Below are positions 1 to 5,267 of a stretch of 5,697 nucleotides of DNA, piece by piece. The DNA is from an uncultured Geobacteraceae bacterium (GTDB lineage: Bacteria > Desulfobacterota > Desulfuromonadia > Geobacterales > Pseudopelobacteraceae): assembly GCA_903879825.1 (NCBI GenBank), contig CAIRND010000031.1:1-5697 (forward strand), in the 5' to 3' direction. The notes beneath the pieces were generated by a model, which saw nothing but the letters and a program-made list of their open reading frames with translations, had not been told where the DNA came from and ran no database searches. Within the stretch, counting starts at the first letter, position 1; every line of letters begins with the position of its first letter. A program made the translations under genes and the position numbers.

Positions 1-773
1 AGCGCAAAGTCTTTGCCTCCTACTTGTAATGGGTATTCCGAACCAACAAAACAAAAATCACGCCCCAACTCTGTAATGAACTTGCCAAGATTTTGTAACA
101 GGCCGCTATGAAGATCGATTTCGGAGTGCGGTTTTGGAAGAGCGAGGAAATCGAAAAAATAAGTGTCTTTAAATACCTCGCCGGAAGTCGTATGCAATTC
201 TCTCAACACGGTTGAGAGCTTTGGTGGATCAAGTATGGTACGCTCAAACAATGCCCCGTCAATTTGACGTGCTACCTCTCGTACCTGCCACCCGTTCCTG
301 ATTGCCATACGAAGATAAAAACCCCGTTCCTCCTCACGTTTGGTCTTTGTCAGGATATGCAGGTTAGATGACCATGGCAGTTCTCTCAACAGTGTTGATA
401 TTTCTGGAGTATCCTTATATGCCTCAAAGAACTGCCTCATCTGCCAGAGGTTCTGAGGGGAAAAACCCCGTTGACAAGGTTCCGCCTTGGGCGATGGAAT
501 CGACTGAATGATGCGTAGTAATCCTTCGGCGTCGGCACAATCGGTAGCTCGCATCTTGCCATCGGGTGCCTCAAGCTTCAACTGTCGACAAATTGTCGAT
601 AGTTCAATCCCACTAATTTTTTCGCGTTTTTTTATTCGATACCAGTAGTCCTTGGGGTCAGGACTATCAGTCAACACCCCAACGACATCAATAACAGAGA
701 ACAACCATTTTTGCTCTTTTTCATCCCATGCAGAACGAATATGTTTTGATTCAAACAGTTTGACGGTTTTCAT
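1..773 (-). CDS. BRO-N domain fused to DUF1016/YhcG-type PD-(D/E)XK nuclease (3' end outside window)
   Basis: Reading on the minus strand from ATG at 773-771, the frame stays open for 257 codons and leaves the window without a stop. The start is set by AAGAGGAG (788-781), 7 nt upstream. Residues 1-99 match the BRO-N domain, with KLFESKHIRSAWDEKEQKW, a VLTDSPDPKDYW segment and RIIQSIPSPKAEP. From about residue 102 the protein switches abruptly to the DUF1016/YhcG family: GFSPQNLWQMRQFFEAY, STLLRELPWSSNLHIL, FYLRMAIRNGW, KLSTVLRELH, VFKDTYFFDFLALP and FVGSEYPLQVGGKDFA. BRO-N domains occur in phage and viral antirepressor-like DNA-binding proteins; YhcG-type proteins are predicted PD-(D/E)XK nucleases. 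The usual N-terminal helices of DUF1016 are missing, replaced by BRO-N. The catalytic Asp and Glu-x-Lys should follow at once after GGKDFA but lie outside the window, so activity cannot be judged. Both family assignments are firm; the function of the fusion is unknown. Confidence 0.85.
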   Translation of the reverse strand, partial: MKTVKLFESKHIRSAWDEKEQKWLFSVIDVVGVLTDSPDPKDYWYRIKKREKISGIELSTICRQLKLEAPDGKMRATDCADAEGLLRIIQSIPSPKAEPCQRGFSPQNLWQMRQFFEAYKDTPEISTLLRELPWSSNLHILTKTKREEERGFYLRMAIRNGWQVREVARQIDGALFERTILDPPKLSTVLRELHTTSGEVFKDTYFFDFLALPKPHSEIDLHSGLLQNLGKFITELGRDFCFVGSEYPLQVGGKDFA

Positions 774-816
774 CACCAAACTCCTCTTATATTCATATTA
801 TGTAACGGCTCAGGTC

Positions 817-1100
817 ATGAAAGAATTATTTAAAAACCAATTTTTTTTCTTATTCTGGTCTGTGTAGTTACCATATTATTTAGTTATCGCGACTATGTCG
901 GAGCATGGAACGATAGAAGAATAAACGGTGTCAAGCTTCCAAGCCCGCAAGTTCTTCCAGCCACACCCTCACACAGACCAAATACAAAACATCCTTTCAG
1001 CCCTTCACCCTTTAAAAGCATCCTCATCATCCCGCGCCAAAACCAGCTTTTATCGAGACAGCTTTCCCGGCATCAGATGCGTTCCTGCGATCGAGCATGA
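817..1100 (+). pseudogene. Possible small membrane-protein ORF broken at a T8 run
   Basis: ATG at 817 reads MKELFKNQFFFLFWSV and stops at 865-867. In the overlapping frame, from the T8 run at 841-848 onward, the translation is FFLILVCVVTILFSYRDYVG followed by AWNDRRINGVKLPSPQVLP and a Pro/Ser/Arg-rich tail, stopping at TGA 1098-1100. One extra T in the homopolymer would join the two into a roughly 94-residue protein with a short basic N-terminus, one transmembrane helix and a polar C-terminal region. I recognise no family. The Shine-Dalgarno is weak (only AGG close to the ATG), the tail is low in complexity, and a chance hydrophobic frame is a real alternative. A sequencing error at the homopolymer, a true frameshift mutation or slippage would all look the same here. 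Confidence 0.22.
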
Positions 1101-1145
1101 AAGCAATAATCAAGCGTGCAGCTCATAAAAACCTCTCAAATCAGT

Positions 1146-1283
1146 GTCATTTCGGACGTCCGAAATCTCGCTCTAACCTACTGATATACAACAATTCACG
1201 TCCAAAAAAGGCCCAAATATTTAAAACGGTCATTTCTGAAATTACAGCTATAACTACTACGAATAACAACACTTTGTCATTTC
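1146..1283 (+). repeat. Three dispersed GTCATTTC repeats downstream of parB
   Basis: GTCATTTC occurs at 1146-1153, 1229-1236 and 1276-1283. Two copies enter inverted repeats: the first into the 18-bp palindrome at 1149-1166, the second into ATTTCTGAAAT (1232-1242, arms of 5 bp around one central base). The third overlaps the parB stop codon. A similar TTTCCGAAA occurs inside parB at 1627-1635. Three copies of an 8-mer in 138 bp beside a parB-like gene suggest protein-binding sites, but degenerate chance repeats in AT-rich DNA are possible. Confidence 0.4.
1149..1166. promoter_or_regulatory. 18-bp perfect palindrome, candidate ParB-binding (parS-like) or operator site
   Basis: ATTTCGGACGTCCGAAAT is a perfect palindrome that does not extend further, since both flanking bases are C. 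It lies about 110 bp downstream of the parB stop codon. Its outline, TTTC and GAAA arms around a CG-containing centre, recalls chromosomal parS (TGTTTCACGTGAAACA), but the sequence and arm spacing differ. With no loop and no adjacent T-tract it is a poor terminator, so a binding site for a dimeric protein is the better reading. Which protein binds it is inference. Confidence 0.45.
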
Positions 1284-2056
1284 AGCATCTTTAAACGCTG
1301 ATATGCCATACTGCGAAGCTGAACTAAGTTTGTGCTCAGCGATAACTTCTGCTCAGGTGTCAAAGTAGTTAGATCCAAAAGATCGAGCCGGTTGTAAAAC
1401 TGATCAACAAATGTGAGGTCAACCGGCGCATCAGCTGGTTTTGGCTTGGCGGTCTTTTTCCGTACTTCACCGACCGTGAGACCGCTTTCTTTATATTTGG
1501 TATAAAGCGCGACCATCTTTTCAGACGTCTTCTCTCTGGCAATAAGAGTCAGGATACTACGCCCAGCCTTGGGATCATTGCGGCAATCGTCCTTTACTTC
1601 TGCAGGCAGTTTGTTGAGTGATAATATTTCCGAAAGAGTCGAAGCCGATTTCCCCAGAACTGTGGTCAGGTCGCTGAGTGCATAATCATGGATTGCTCGC
1701 AGTTTTTCTATCGCTTCTGCCTCTTCTATGGCGGTCAGGTTTTCCCGCAATAGATTCTCCACAATCGATAATTCTGCCGGTTCGCCGGTTGTAAAGACCG
1801 CAGGAATAGTCAGACAACCAGCACGTATTGACGCTTGATAACGCCGCTCGCCGGAAACAATGAGCAACGCGCCGTCTGCTCCCTGCCGCACCAACACCGG
1901 CTGCAATACACCATGCTTTTCAATGGATGCTTTTAGCTCCATAAGCGCCTGTTCATCAAAATATTTGCGCGGTTGTTCCGGATCTGGTTGCAGATCAACT
2001 ATGTTCAAGTCATACAACTTTCCTTTTTCGTAAACTACTTGTGTTGAATCAGGCAT
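1277..2056 (-). CDS. ParB/Spo0J-family partition-type protein
   Basis: ParB-family proteins bind parS-type sites, load and slide as CTP-dependent clamps, and normally work with a ParA ATPase in DNA segregation; some family members are regulators instead. This 259-residue protein has the full architecture. The N-terminal ParB domain spans about 15-105, with DPEQPRKYFDEQALMEL, LQPVLVR (51-57) and the CTP-pocket box SGERRYQAS (68-76); ENLLRENLTAIEEAEAI follows at 100-116. A helix-turn-helix lies at about 126-151 (LSDLTTVLGKSASTLSEIL), and a Leu-rich C-terminal segment (212-259) probably dimerises. The start at 2056 is chosen over an in-frame ATG at 2086 because GGAG stands 7 nt before it and the ParB homology begins just after. 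It overlaps the upstream wHTH gene by 8 bp, suggesting translational coupling. No parA is in the window, so the gene may be an orphan from a plasmid or mobile element. Confidence 0.9.
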   Translation of the reverse strand: MPDSTQVVYEKGKLYDLNIVDLQPDPEQPRKYFDEQALMELKASIEKHGVLQPVLVRQGADGALLIVSGERRYQASIRAGCLTIPAVFTTGEPAELSIVENLLRENLTAIEEAEAIEKLRAIHDYALSDLTTVLGKSASTLSEILSLNKLPAEVKDDCRNDPKAGRSILTLIAREKTSEKMVALYTKYKESGLTVGEVRKKTAKPKPADAPVDLTFVDQFYNRLDLLDLTTLTPEQKLSLSTNLVQLRSMAYQRLKMLK

Positions 2057-2366
2057 TTTTGGTCTCCAGTGATCCGGCAGAGGCATCAGTTATTAGTTTA
2101 CAAGAAATAAACAGGGCTAACAGTTCTTCTTCAGATAGCTGCATTATAGGGAGCTCAAAGGGGGAGTCTGTGTTGCAGTAACCCTTCCTGGTTGATTCGT
2201 ATTCAAACGGGGCTTGAAGGCGGTCACGAAAGTGTTCGATGGTTCGCAGAGCGCTCTTTACTGACAGCTCAAACTTATCTGCCAACGTGGTTGCATTGGG
2301 GAAACGGTCTTTACGTGCCTCGTAGTCAAACCAGACAAAGCACTCCGGATACAACTGGTCGCCCAT
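2049..2366 (-). CDS. Truncated WYL-family-type winged helix-turn-helix regulator
   Basis: This 105-residue protein resembles the N-terminal part of WYL-domain transcription regulators. A winged helix occupies about 15-70 (FPNATTLADKFELSVKSALRT, then IEHFRDRLQAPFEYESTRKGY), followed by the family's FELPIMQLSEEELLALFISCK linker. Full-length members are usually about 300 residues or more and continue into a WYL ligand-sensing domain; here the frame stops at TGA 2051-2049, right after DASAGSLETKNA. That stop lies inside the start region of parB (8-bp overlap), and the parB Shine-Dalgarno is inside this gene. The start at 2366 has an AGGTGGGG-like Shine-Dalgarno and a strong promoter upstream. It could be a decayed regulator whose remainder was lost when parB was joined on, or a surviving DNA-binding-only autorepressor. 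The family call is good; function is inferred. Confidence 0.7.
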   Translation of the reverse strand: MGDQLYPECFVWFDYEARKDRFPNATTLADKFELSVKSALRTIEHFRDRLQAPFEYESTRKGYCNTDSPFELPIMQLSEEELLALFISCKLITDASAGSLETKNA

Positions 2367-2383
2367 AACCCCACCTATGCTTT

Positions 2384-2398
2384 TTTAATATTATTAAA
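2384..2398. promoter_or_regulatory. AT-rich 15-bp palindrome in the wHTH-parB leader, candidate operator
   Basis: TTTAATA-T-TATTAAA is a perfect inverted repeat with a one-base centre. It lies between the predicted transcription start (about 2406) and the start codon at 2366 of the wHTH-parB unit. Its position suits an autoregulatory operator for the wHTH or ParB protein. AT-rich palindromes also arise by chance, so the role is inferred. Confidence 0.35.
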
Positions 2399-2412
2399 TT
2401 ATTTGAGTCGAG

Positions 2413-2441
2413 TGTATACGCCAATAAATGTGAAACGTCAA
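2413..2441 (-). promoter_or_regulatory. Sigma70-type promoter for the wHTH-parB unit
   Basis: On the minus strand, TTGACG (2441-2436) and TATACA (2418-2413) are separated by exactly 17 bp. Both hexamers match the sigma70 consensus at 5 of 6 positions. Predicted transcription start is near 2406, giving a leader of about 40 nt before the ATG at 2366. This is the best-formed promoter in the window. Confidence 0.7.
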
Positions 2442-2562
2442 AGCAGCAATGATTAAAATTACACTTTATTTACATAAAACTAAAATAACTTTGCCGGAGG
2501 ACACTATATGGGGGATATCATCCGGTAATATTGGATCTATGACGATCATGAGGAGGAAAATC

Positions 2563-2931
2563 ATGAGTACAGGGGGAGCCTATGGGGTCAGGGTAAAGGC
2601 ACGTCGGTACATACGTGCTCCACAAAACGAGGTTTATGTAAGCGCCGCTTCAATCGGGGAAATATCCATTAAACATGGTCTGGGAGGCGGAAATATGCCG
2701 ATTTCAGAGGAAGAAGCGGCAGAATACTTCGCCCAGGCTGGGTATATGACACTTGACATCAGTACACAACATGCAATTTTTGTTGAGAGCCTGCCATCTC
2801 ATCATGCTGATCCATTTGATCGTATGCTGGTGGCACAAGCTTTGTCTGAACCGATGCGCTTATTGAGGTGCTTTCAGCCTACAGTGACACGGTCATCCTT
2901 GTCTGATCGACAGTTGCGTTGTCAACGCTAG
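2563..2931 (+). pseudogene. Decayed PIN-domain (VapC-like) toxin gene
   Basis: The middle of a VapC-type PIN ribonuclease is clear: RYIRAPQNEVYVSAAS, IGEISIKHGLG, an FAQAGYMTLDISTQHA segment and HADPFDRMLVAQAL. These carry the second and third acidic motifs. The start of the domain, normally an LLDTH-type segment with the first metal-binding Asp, is absent in all three forward frames upstream. Near 2860-2870 the frame breaks: after SEPMRLL the literal frame runs on as RCFQPTVTR to TAG 2929-2931. The neighbouring frame instead reads VLSAYSDTVILV to TGA 2904-2906, the typical C-terminus of this family, and the expected THD-type motif between is deleted. ATG 2563 has a perfect AGGAGG (2551-2556) 6 nt upstream, so a protein may still be made, but it should be catalytically dead. 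No antitoxin gene is seen. Confidence 0.75.
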
Positions 2932-2984
2932 ATTATTGCGTATTGTTACGGGAAGATTATGCTGTTCACTTTTCAGTTCCTTTT

Positions 2985-3026
2985 TTAAAAAAAAGAGCCC
3001 GTCAGGTTGAAACCTGACGGGCTCTT
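2985..3026 (-). terminator. Rho-independent terminator of the rpsF-rpsR-DUF2232-rplI operon
   Basis: The arms 2993-3008 and 3011-3026 are a perfect 16-bp inverted repeat (AAGAGCCCGTCAGGTT and its complement) with only two central bases, so the real loop must open some inner pairs. On the minus strand it is followed by eight T (2994-2987), starting 22 nt after the rplI stop. The other side has no T-run, so it should mainly stop minus-strand transcription. Confidence 0.93.
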
Positions 3027-3047
3027 CTCGTACATGTGAAGCCTTAA

Positions 3048-3491
3048 TTATGCAGCAGCGACAGTAATTTTCAGTGTTGCTGTTACTTCAGGATGGATCT
3101 TGGTTGTAGCGGTGAAATCACCGGTGTGCTTGATGACGTCGGAAAGCACGATGTTTTTGCGATCAATATCAAAGCCATTGGCTTTCAAATAAGCGGCTAC
3201 ATCCATATTGGTAACTGCGCCGAATAATTTGCCTTCTTCGCCGGCTTTATGTGTCAGGATAATTGATAATGCTTCTAGTTTCGCACCAAGATTCTTGGCT
3301 GATTCAAGAGCCTTATCTTTTTTATAAGCCATTTGGCGTTTCATGTGCTCGAGTGCTTTCGCATTGCCCTCTGTTGCGAGAACAGCCAGCTTTTTAGGAA
3401 GCAGGTAGTTACGAGCGTAGCCGGGAGCAACCTTGACGATGTCACCAATGTGACCTAATGTTTCAATGTTCTCATTCAGAATAACTTTCAT
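3048..3491 (-). CDS. rplI: 50S ribosomal protein bL9
   Basis: bL9 binds 23S rRNA near the L1 stalk and has two globular domains joined by a long helix. The 147-residue length is normal. It begins MKVILNENIETLGHIGD and carries the N-terminal rRNA-binding signature IVKVAPGYARNYLLPKKLA (about 18-36), with Lys where Gly is more common in PKGLA. The connecting helix follows (about 42-75), then the C-terminal domain with KLFGAVTNMDVAAYL. The ATG at 3491 is preferred over an upstream in-frame start at 3590 because it has AAGGAG upstream and matches the family N-terminus. It is the last gene of the operon, 31 bp after the DUF2232 gene and just before the terminator. Confidence 0.97.
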   Translation of the reverse strand: MKVILNENIETLGHIGDIVKVAPGYARNYLLPKKLAVLATEGNAKALEHMKRQMAYKKDKALESAKNLGAKLEALSIILTHKAGEEGKLFGAVTNMDVAAYLKANGFDIDRKNIVLSDVIKHTGDFTATTKIHPEVTATLKITVAAA

Positions 3492-3510
3492 TTTGTTTTC
3501 TCCTTTCGAG

Positions 3511-3538
3511 CCTGTCAGGTTTTTACAGGTTTTCCTGT
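3511..3538 (-). other. Overlapping alternative hairpins between the DUF2232 stop and the rplI ribosome-binding site
   Basis: In minus-strand sense the segment contains ACAGG (3538-3534), CCTGT (3529-3525) and CCTGACAGG (3519-3511). The central CCTGT can pair with either the upstream or the downstream ACAGG, so two short hairpins exclude each other. The DUF2232 stop codon lies here and the rplI Shine-Dalgarno begins a few bases on. A role in coupling or tuning rplI translation is possible; the stems are only 5 bp, so this is weak. Confidence 0.25.
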
Positions 3539-4485
3539 GTTTTTGGGGTCCTAAAATCAACCCAGAGATCAAATAATCCAATCGCAGCAACGAGAGCCAG
3601 CAGGTACGGCTGGATGATCAGCATTGCATAAAATACGATACGTAAAAGGGCGGACACAGAATATTTTGTAATCAATGTAGAGATAATAGCCATACCCTGT
3701 AAAAAATAAAGCAGGGTAATAATCAGTAAAATATTGAGTGCCGGTGCTGCTATCAGTGGTACCGGTAATAATAGTGAAAAGCCCGTTACTATCAGAACCC
3801 ATACGAGCGGATAAGGATTTCTGTAAGTGTTGAAATCGCCAATAGACAAATTTACCGCAGTTTTAGCGGTAGTCTTTCTTATCAGGACAAGATTGCATCC
3901 TGCGATTGCTGCAAAGAGAACTGTAACAAGCGCAGGGTAGAGTCGCTGCAGCAGTTCTGCCGCTGTAGACATAGAACGCTTGATAAGCTCAAGCTCTTCG
4001 CCAGTTACCCCACTCTTTTCGTAAATGGCAACCGCCTGCCGTAAGCTACCTGAAATCTCTTTTGAAATAATCTGTTGTAGATTGACGCCGGATAACATGC
4101 TGTAGGTAATGAATCCGGCAGCAAAAATTAACATATTTGCCGCAGTAGTCCAGAATAGCGCTCGTCCGGCTCCGACACCACGTAAGAGAAGTTCCGGCAG
4201 AACATAGCTTATCATCCCGCACATACCAAGGTACAAACACCCGGCAGCGACCCCAAACAGGGCGGTTATTGCGGTAGTCGAACCTAGTAGGATGATCAGT
4301 GCCGCAGTGCGACCATGAACCACGCGATTATATGCAGCAGGAAATGGAGCCAATATCCCGGAAAAAATCCCGAGAGGTGGTACTGCCAGATACGCGGCAA
4401 ATAAAACAAACGAACCGATCACTCCTAGCAATGACGCTTTAAGGCGTATGTACAAGTAGTGATCGGCTGGTAATTTCAGACTCAT
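3523..4485 (-). CDS. DUF2232 (YybS-type) multi-pass membrane protein
   Basis: This 320-residue integral membrane protein sits between rpsR and rplI, the usual place of DUF2232/YybS-like proteins in Geobacter-type genomes. Hydrophobic segments lie at roughly 15-50, 60-98, 108-132, 184-203, 225-272 and 281-309, which allows eight or so membrane passes. A more polar segment (about 138-180, ISKEISGSLRQ to MSTAAELLQRLYP) separates the two halves. The biochemical function of the family is not established. The ATG at 4485 follows the rpsR stop by 10 nt and has no good Shine-Dalgarno, so translation is probably coupled to rpsR by reinitiation. Length and topology look complete. Assignment rests on hydropathy, context and general resemblance. 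Confidence 0.8.
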   Translation of the reverse strand: MSLKLPADHYLYIRLKASLLGVIGSFVLFAAYLAVPPLGIFSGILAPFPAAYNRVVHGRTAALIILLGSTTAITALFGVAAGCLYLGMCGMISYVLPELLLRGVGAGRALFWTTAANMLIFAAGFITYSMLSGVNLQQIISKEISGSLRQAVAIYEKSGVTGEELELIKRSMSTAAELLQRLYPALVTVLFAAIAGCNLVLIRKTTAKTAVNLSIGDFNTYRNPYPLVWVLIVTGFSLLLPVPLIAAPALNILLIITLLYFLQGMAIISTLITKYSVSALLRIVFYAMLIIQPYLLALVAAIGLFDLWVDFRTPKTQENL

Positions 4486-4495
4486 TCAGATGGTA

Positions 4496-4852
4496 TCAGT
4501 TTACTGCGTGATTTGCTGCAATTGGCAGCAACGCAATGTTTCTGGCACGTTTGATAGCTTCGGTTATGTGCCGTTGGTGCGCAGCACAGTTACCGGAGAT
4601 TCTGCGTGGAACAATCTTGCCGCGTTCCGTGATGAAAAAACGAAGTGTGCGGGGTTCTTTGTAATCGATGGTCAGGTTTTTCTCAGCGCAAAAACGGCAT
4701 ACTTTGCGACGCTGAAATGGACGTCTCTTACGTGGTCCACCCTGTCCACCAGGGCCGCCAGTTGGTCGCTGACCCGGTCCGCCTGCAGGACGCTGGCCGG
4801 CACTTGCTGGTCGCTGATAAGATGATGTTGTTGCTGGTCTTTCGTCACTCAT
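4496..4852 (-). CDS. rpsR: 30S ribosomal protein bS18 with Gly/Pro/Arg-rich N-terminal extension
   Basis: bS18 binds 16S rRNA together with bS6 in the platform of the small subunit. The core, from about residue 46, is typical: FQRRKVCRFCAEKNLTIDY, LRFFITERGKIVPRRISGN, then CAAHQRHITEAIKRARNIALLP. C52, C55, C89 and H92 form the CxxC...CxxH set expected of zinc-binding (C+) bS18. At 118 residues it is longer than the usual 75-85, because about 40 residues rich in Pro, Gly, Arg and Gln precede the core, including repeated QRPAGGPG/QRPTGGPG units. This start is supported by GGAGGAG 8 nt upstream of ATG 4852 and a 21-bp gap after rpsF. The extension is probably disordered and may contact RNA; that role is inferred. 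Confidence 0.96.
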   Translation of the reverse strand: MSDERPATTSSYQRPASAGQRPAGGPGQRPTGGPGGQGGPRKRRPFQRRKVCRFCAEKNLTIDYKEPRTLRFFITERGKIVPRRISGNCAAHQRHITEAIKRARNIALLPIAANHAVN

Positions 4853-4873
4853 AAGTATGTCTCCTCCAGGGAA

Positions 4874-5257
4874 TTATTCAGCAGCTTCTTCAACGGCAGT
4901 TGTTTCTTCAGCATTTTCTTCCGTTACGGCTTCAGTCACTTCAACTTTCTTTTCCGGAGCACGCTCTGGCAGATCGGTGATGTTTATGCTCTGGTAACGC
5001 AGAACCTTCTCGTCAAGTCTCAGGCGTCGCTCAAGCTCAGCAATAAGGGCACTTTCACCATCAAAGCGGAGATAGTAATAACGGCCTCTTGCACACTTCT
5101 TGATGGGATACGCCAGTTTCCTGATGCCCCAGTCATCCATCCTTAAACAGTCGCCTTTGTACGCCGAAATGACGTCTTGTGCCTTTGCGGTGACCGACTT
5201 GATGTCGTCTTCGCTCAGTTCAGGCTGGAGGATGAAAATTGTTTCGTACTTCCTCAT
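4874..5257 (-). CDS. rpsF: 30S ribosomal protein bS6
   Basis: bS6 pairs with bS18 on the central domain of 16S rRNA. The 127-residue product starts MRKYETIFILQPELSEDDI and continues with WGIRKLAYPIKKCARGRYYYLRF and LRLDEKVLRYQSI, all hallmark bS6 segments. It ends in an acidic Glu/Ala/Thr-rich tail (about 100-127, VTEENAEETTAVEEAAE), as seen in many bS6 proteins. ATG 5257 is chosen over an upstream in-frame start because GAGGAGG precedes it by 9 nt and the family N-terminus begins there. It is the first ribosomal gene of the operon and is followed by rpsR after 21 bp. The leader carries a probable S6:S18 autoregulatory structure. Confidence 0.97.
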   Translation of the reverse strand: MRKYETIFILQPELSEDDIKSVTAKAQDVISAYKGDCLRMDDWGIRKLAYPIKKCARGRYYYLRFDGESALIAELERRLRLDEKVLRYQSINITDLPERAPEKKVEVTEAVTEENAEETTAVEEAAE

Positions 5258-5267
5258 GTTGGTAATC

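Larger units (their letters stand above)
774..1276. other. Intergenic stretch without a convincing intact gene
   Basis: About 500 bp separate the start of the BRO-N/YhcG gene from the stop of parB. Both neighbours are on the minus strand. I found no intact coding region on either strand. The stretch contains a possible broken small membrane-protein ORF near 817-1100, an 18-bp perfect palindrome at 1149-1166 and three copies of GTCATTTC, the last running into the parB stop codon. No clear Rho-independent terminator follows parB: there is a T6 tract in minus-strand sense (about 1204-1209), but no stem leads into it. A CATAAT hexamer upstream of the BRO-N/YhcG gene (minus strand, near 797-802) could be a -10 element, but the -35 is poor. 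Confidence 0.5.

Noticed and set aside
203..400. Near-repeat CTCTCAACA...GTTGA at about 203 and 383 in the nuclease gene
   Set aside because: It encodes the STVLREL and STLLREL segments, which from memory both belong to the normal YhcG-type family pattern, so it is not a separate DNA repeat.
652..867. Plus-strand 71-codon ORF
   Set aside because: Most of it lies antisense to the BRO-N coding region, which has clear homology. Only its last 17 codons, outside that gene, were considered further as the possible small membrane ORF.
1149..1166. The 18-bp palindrome as a terminator of parB
   Set aside because: It is loop-less and no T-tract follows on the minus strand, so an intrinsic terminator is unlikely.
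928..1294. Two overlapping plus-strand ORFs of about 65 codons in the gap before parB
   Set aside because: The first starts with GTG and lacks a Shine-Dalgarno. Both are low in complexity and resemble no family; the second runs into the antisense of the parB end.
2449..2562. Upstream ATG at 2449 as the start of the PIN-type ORF, or an antitoxin gene in this stretch
   Set aside because: The codons before 2563 show no family resemblance and no good ribosome-binding site at 2449, while ATG 2563 has a perfect one. No antitoxin-like frame was found.
3569..3802. Minus-strand ORF overlapping the DUF2232 gene in another frame
   Set aside because: It lies wholly inside a well-supported membrane-protein gene and has no recognisable motif.
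4490..4854. Plus-strand ORFs opposite rpsR
   Set aside because: They are antisense shadows of the bS18 gene, with no homology of their own.
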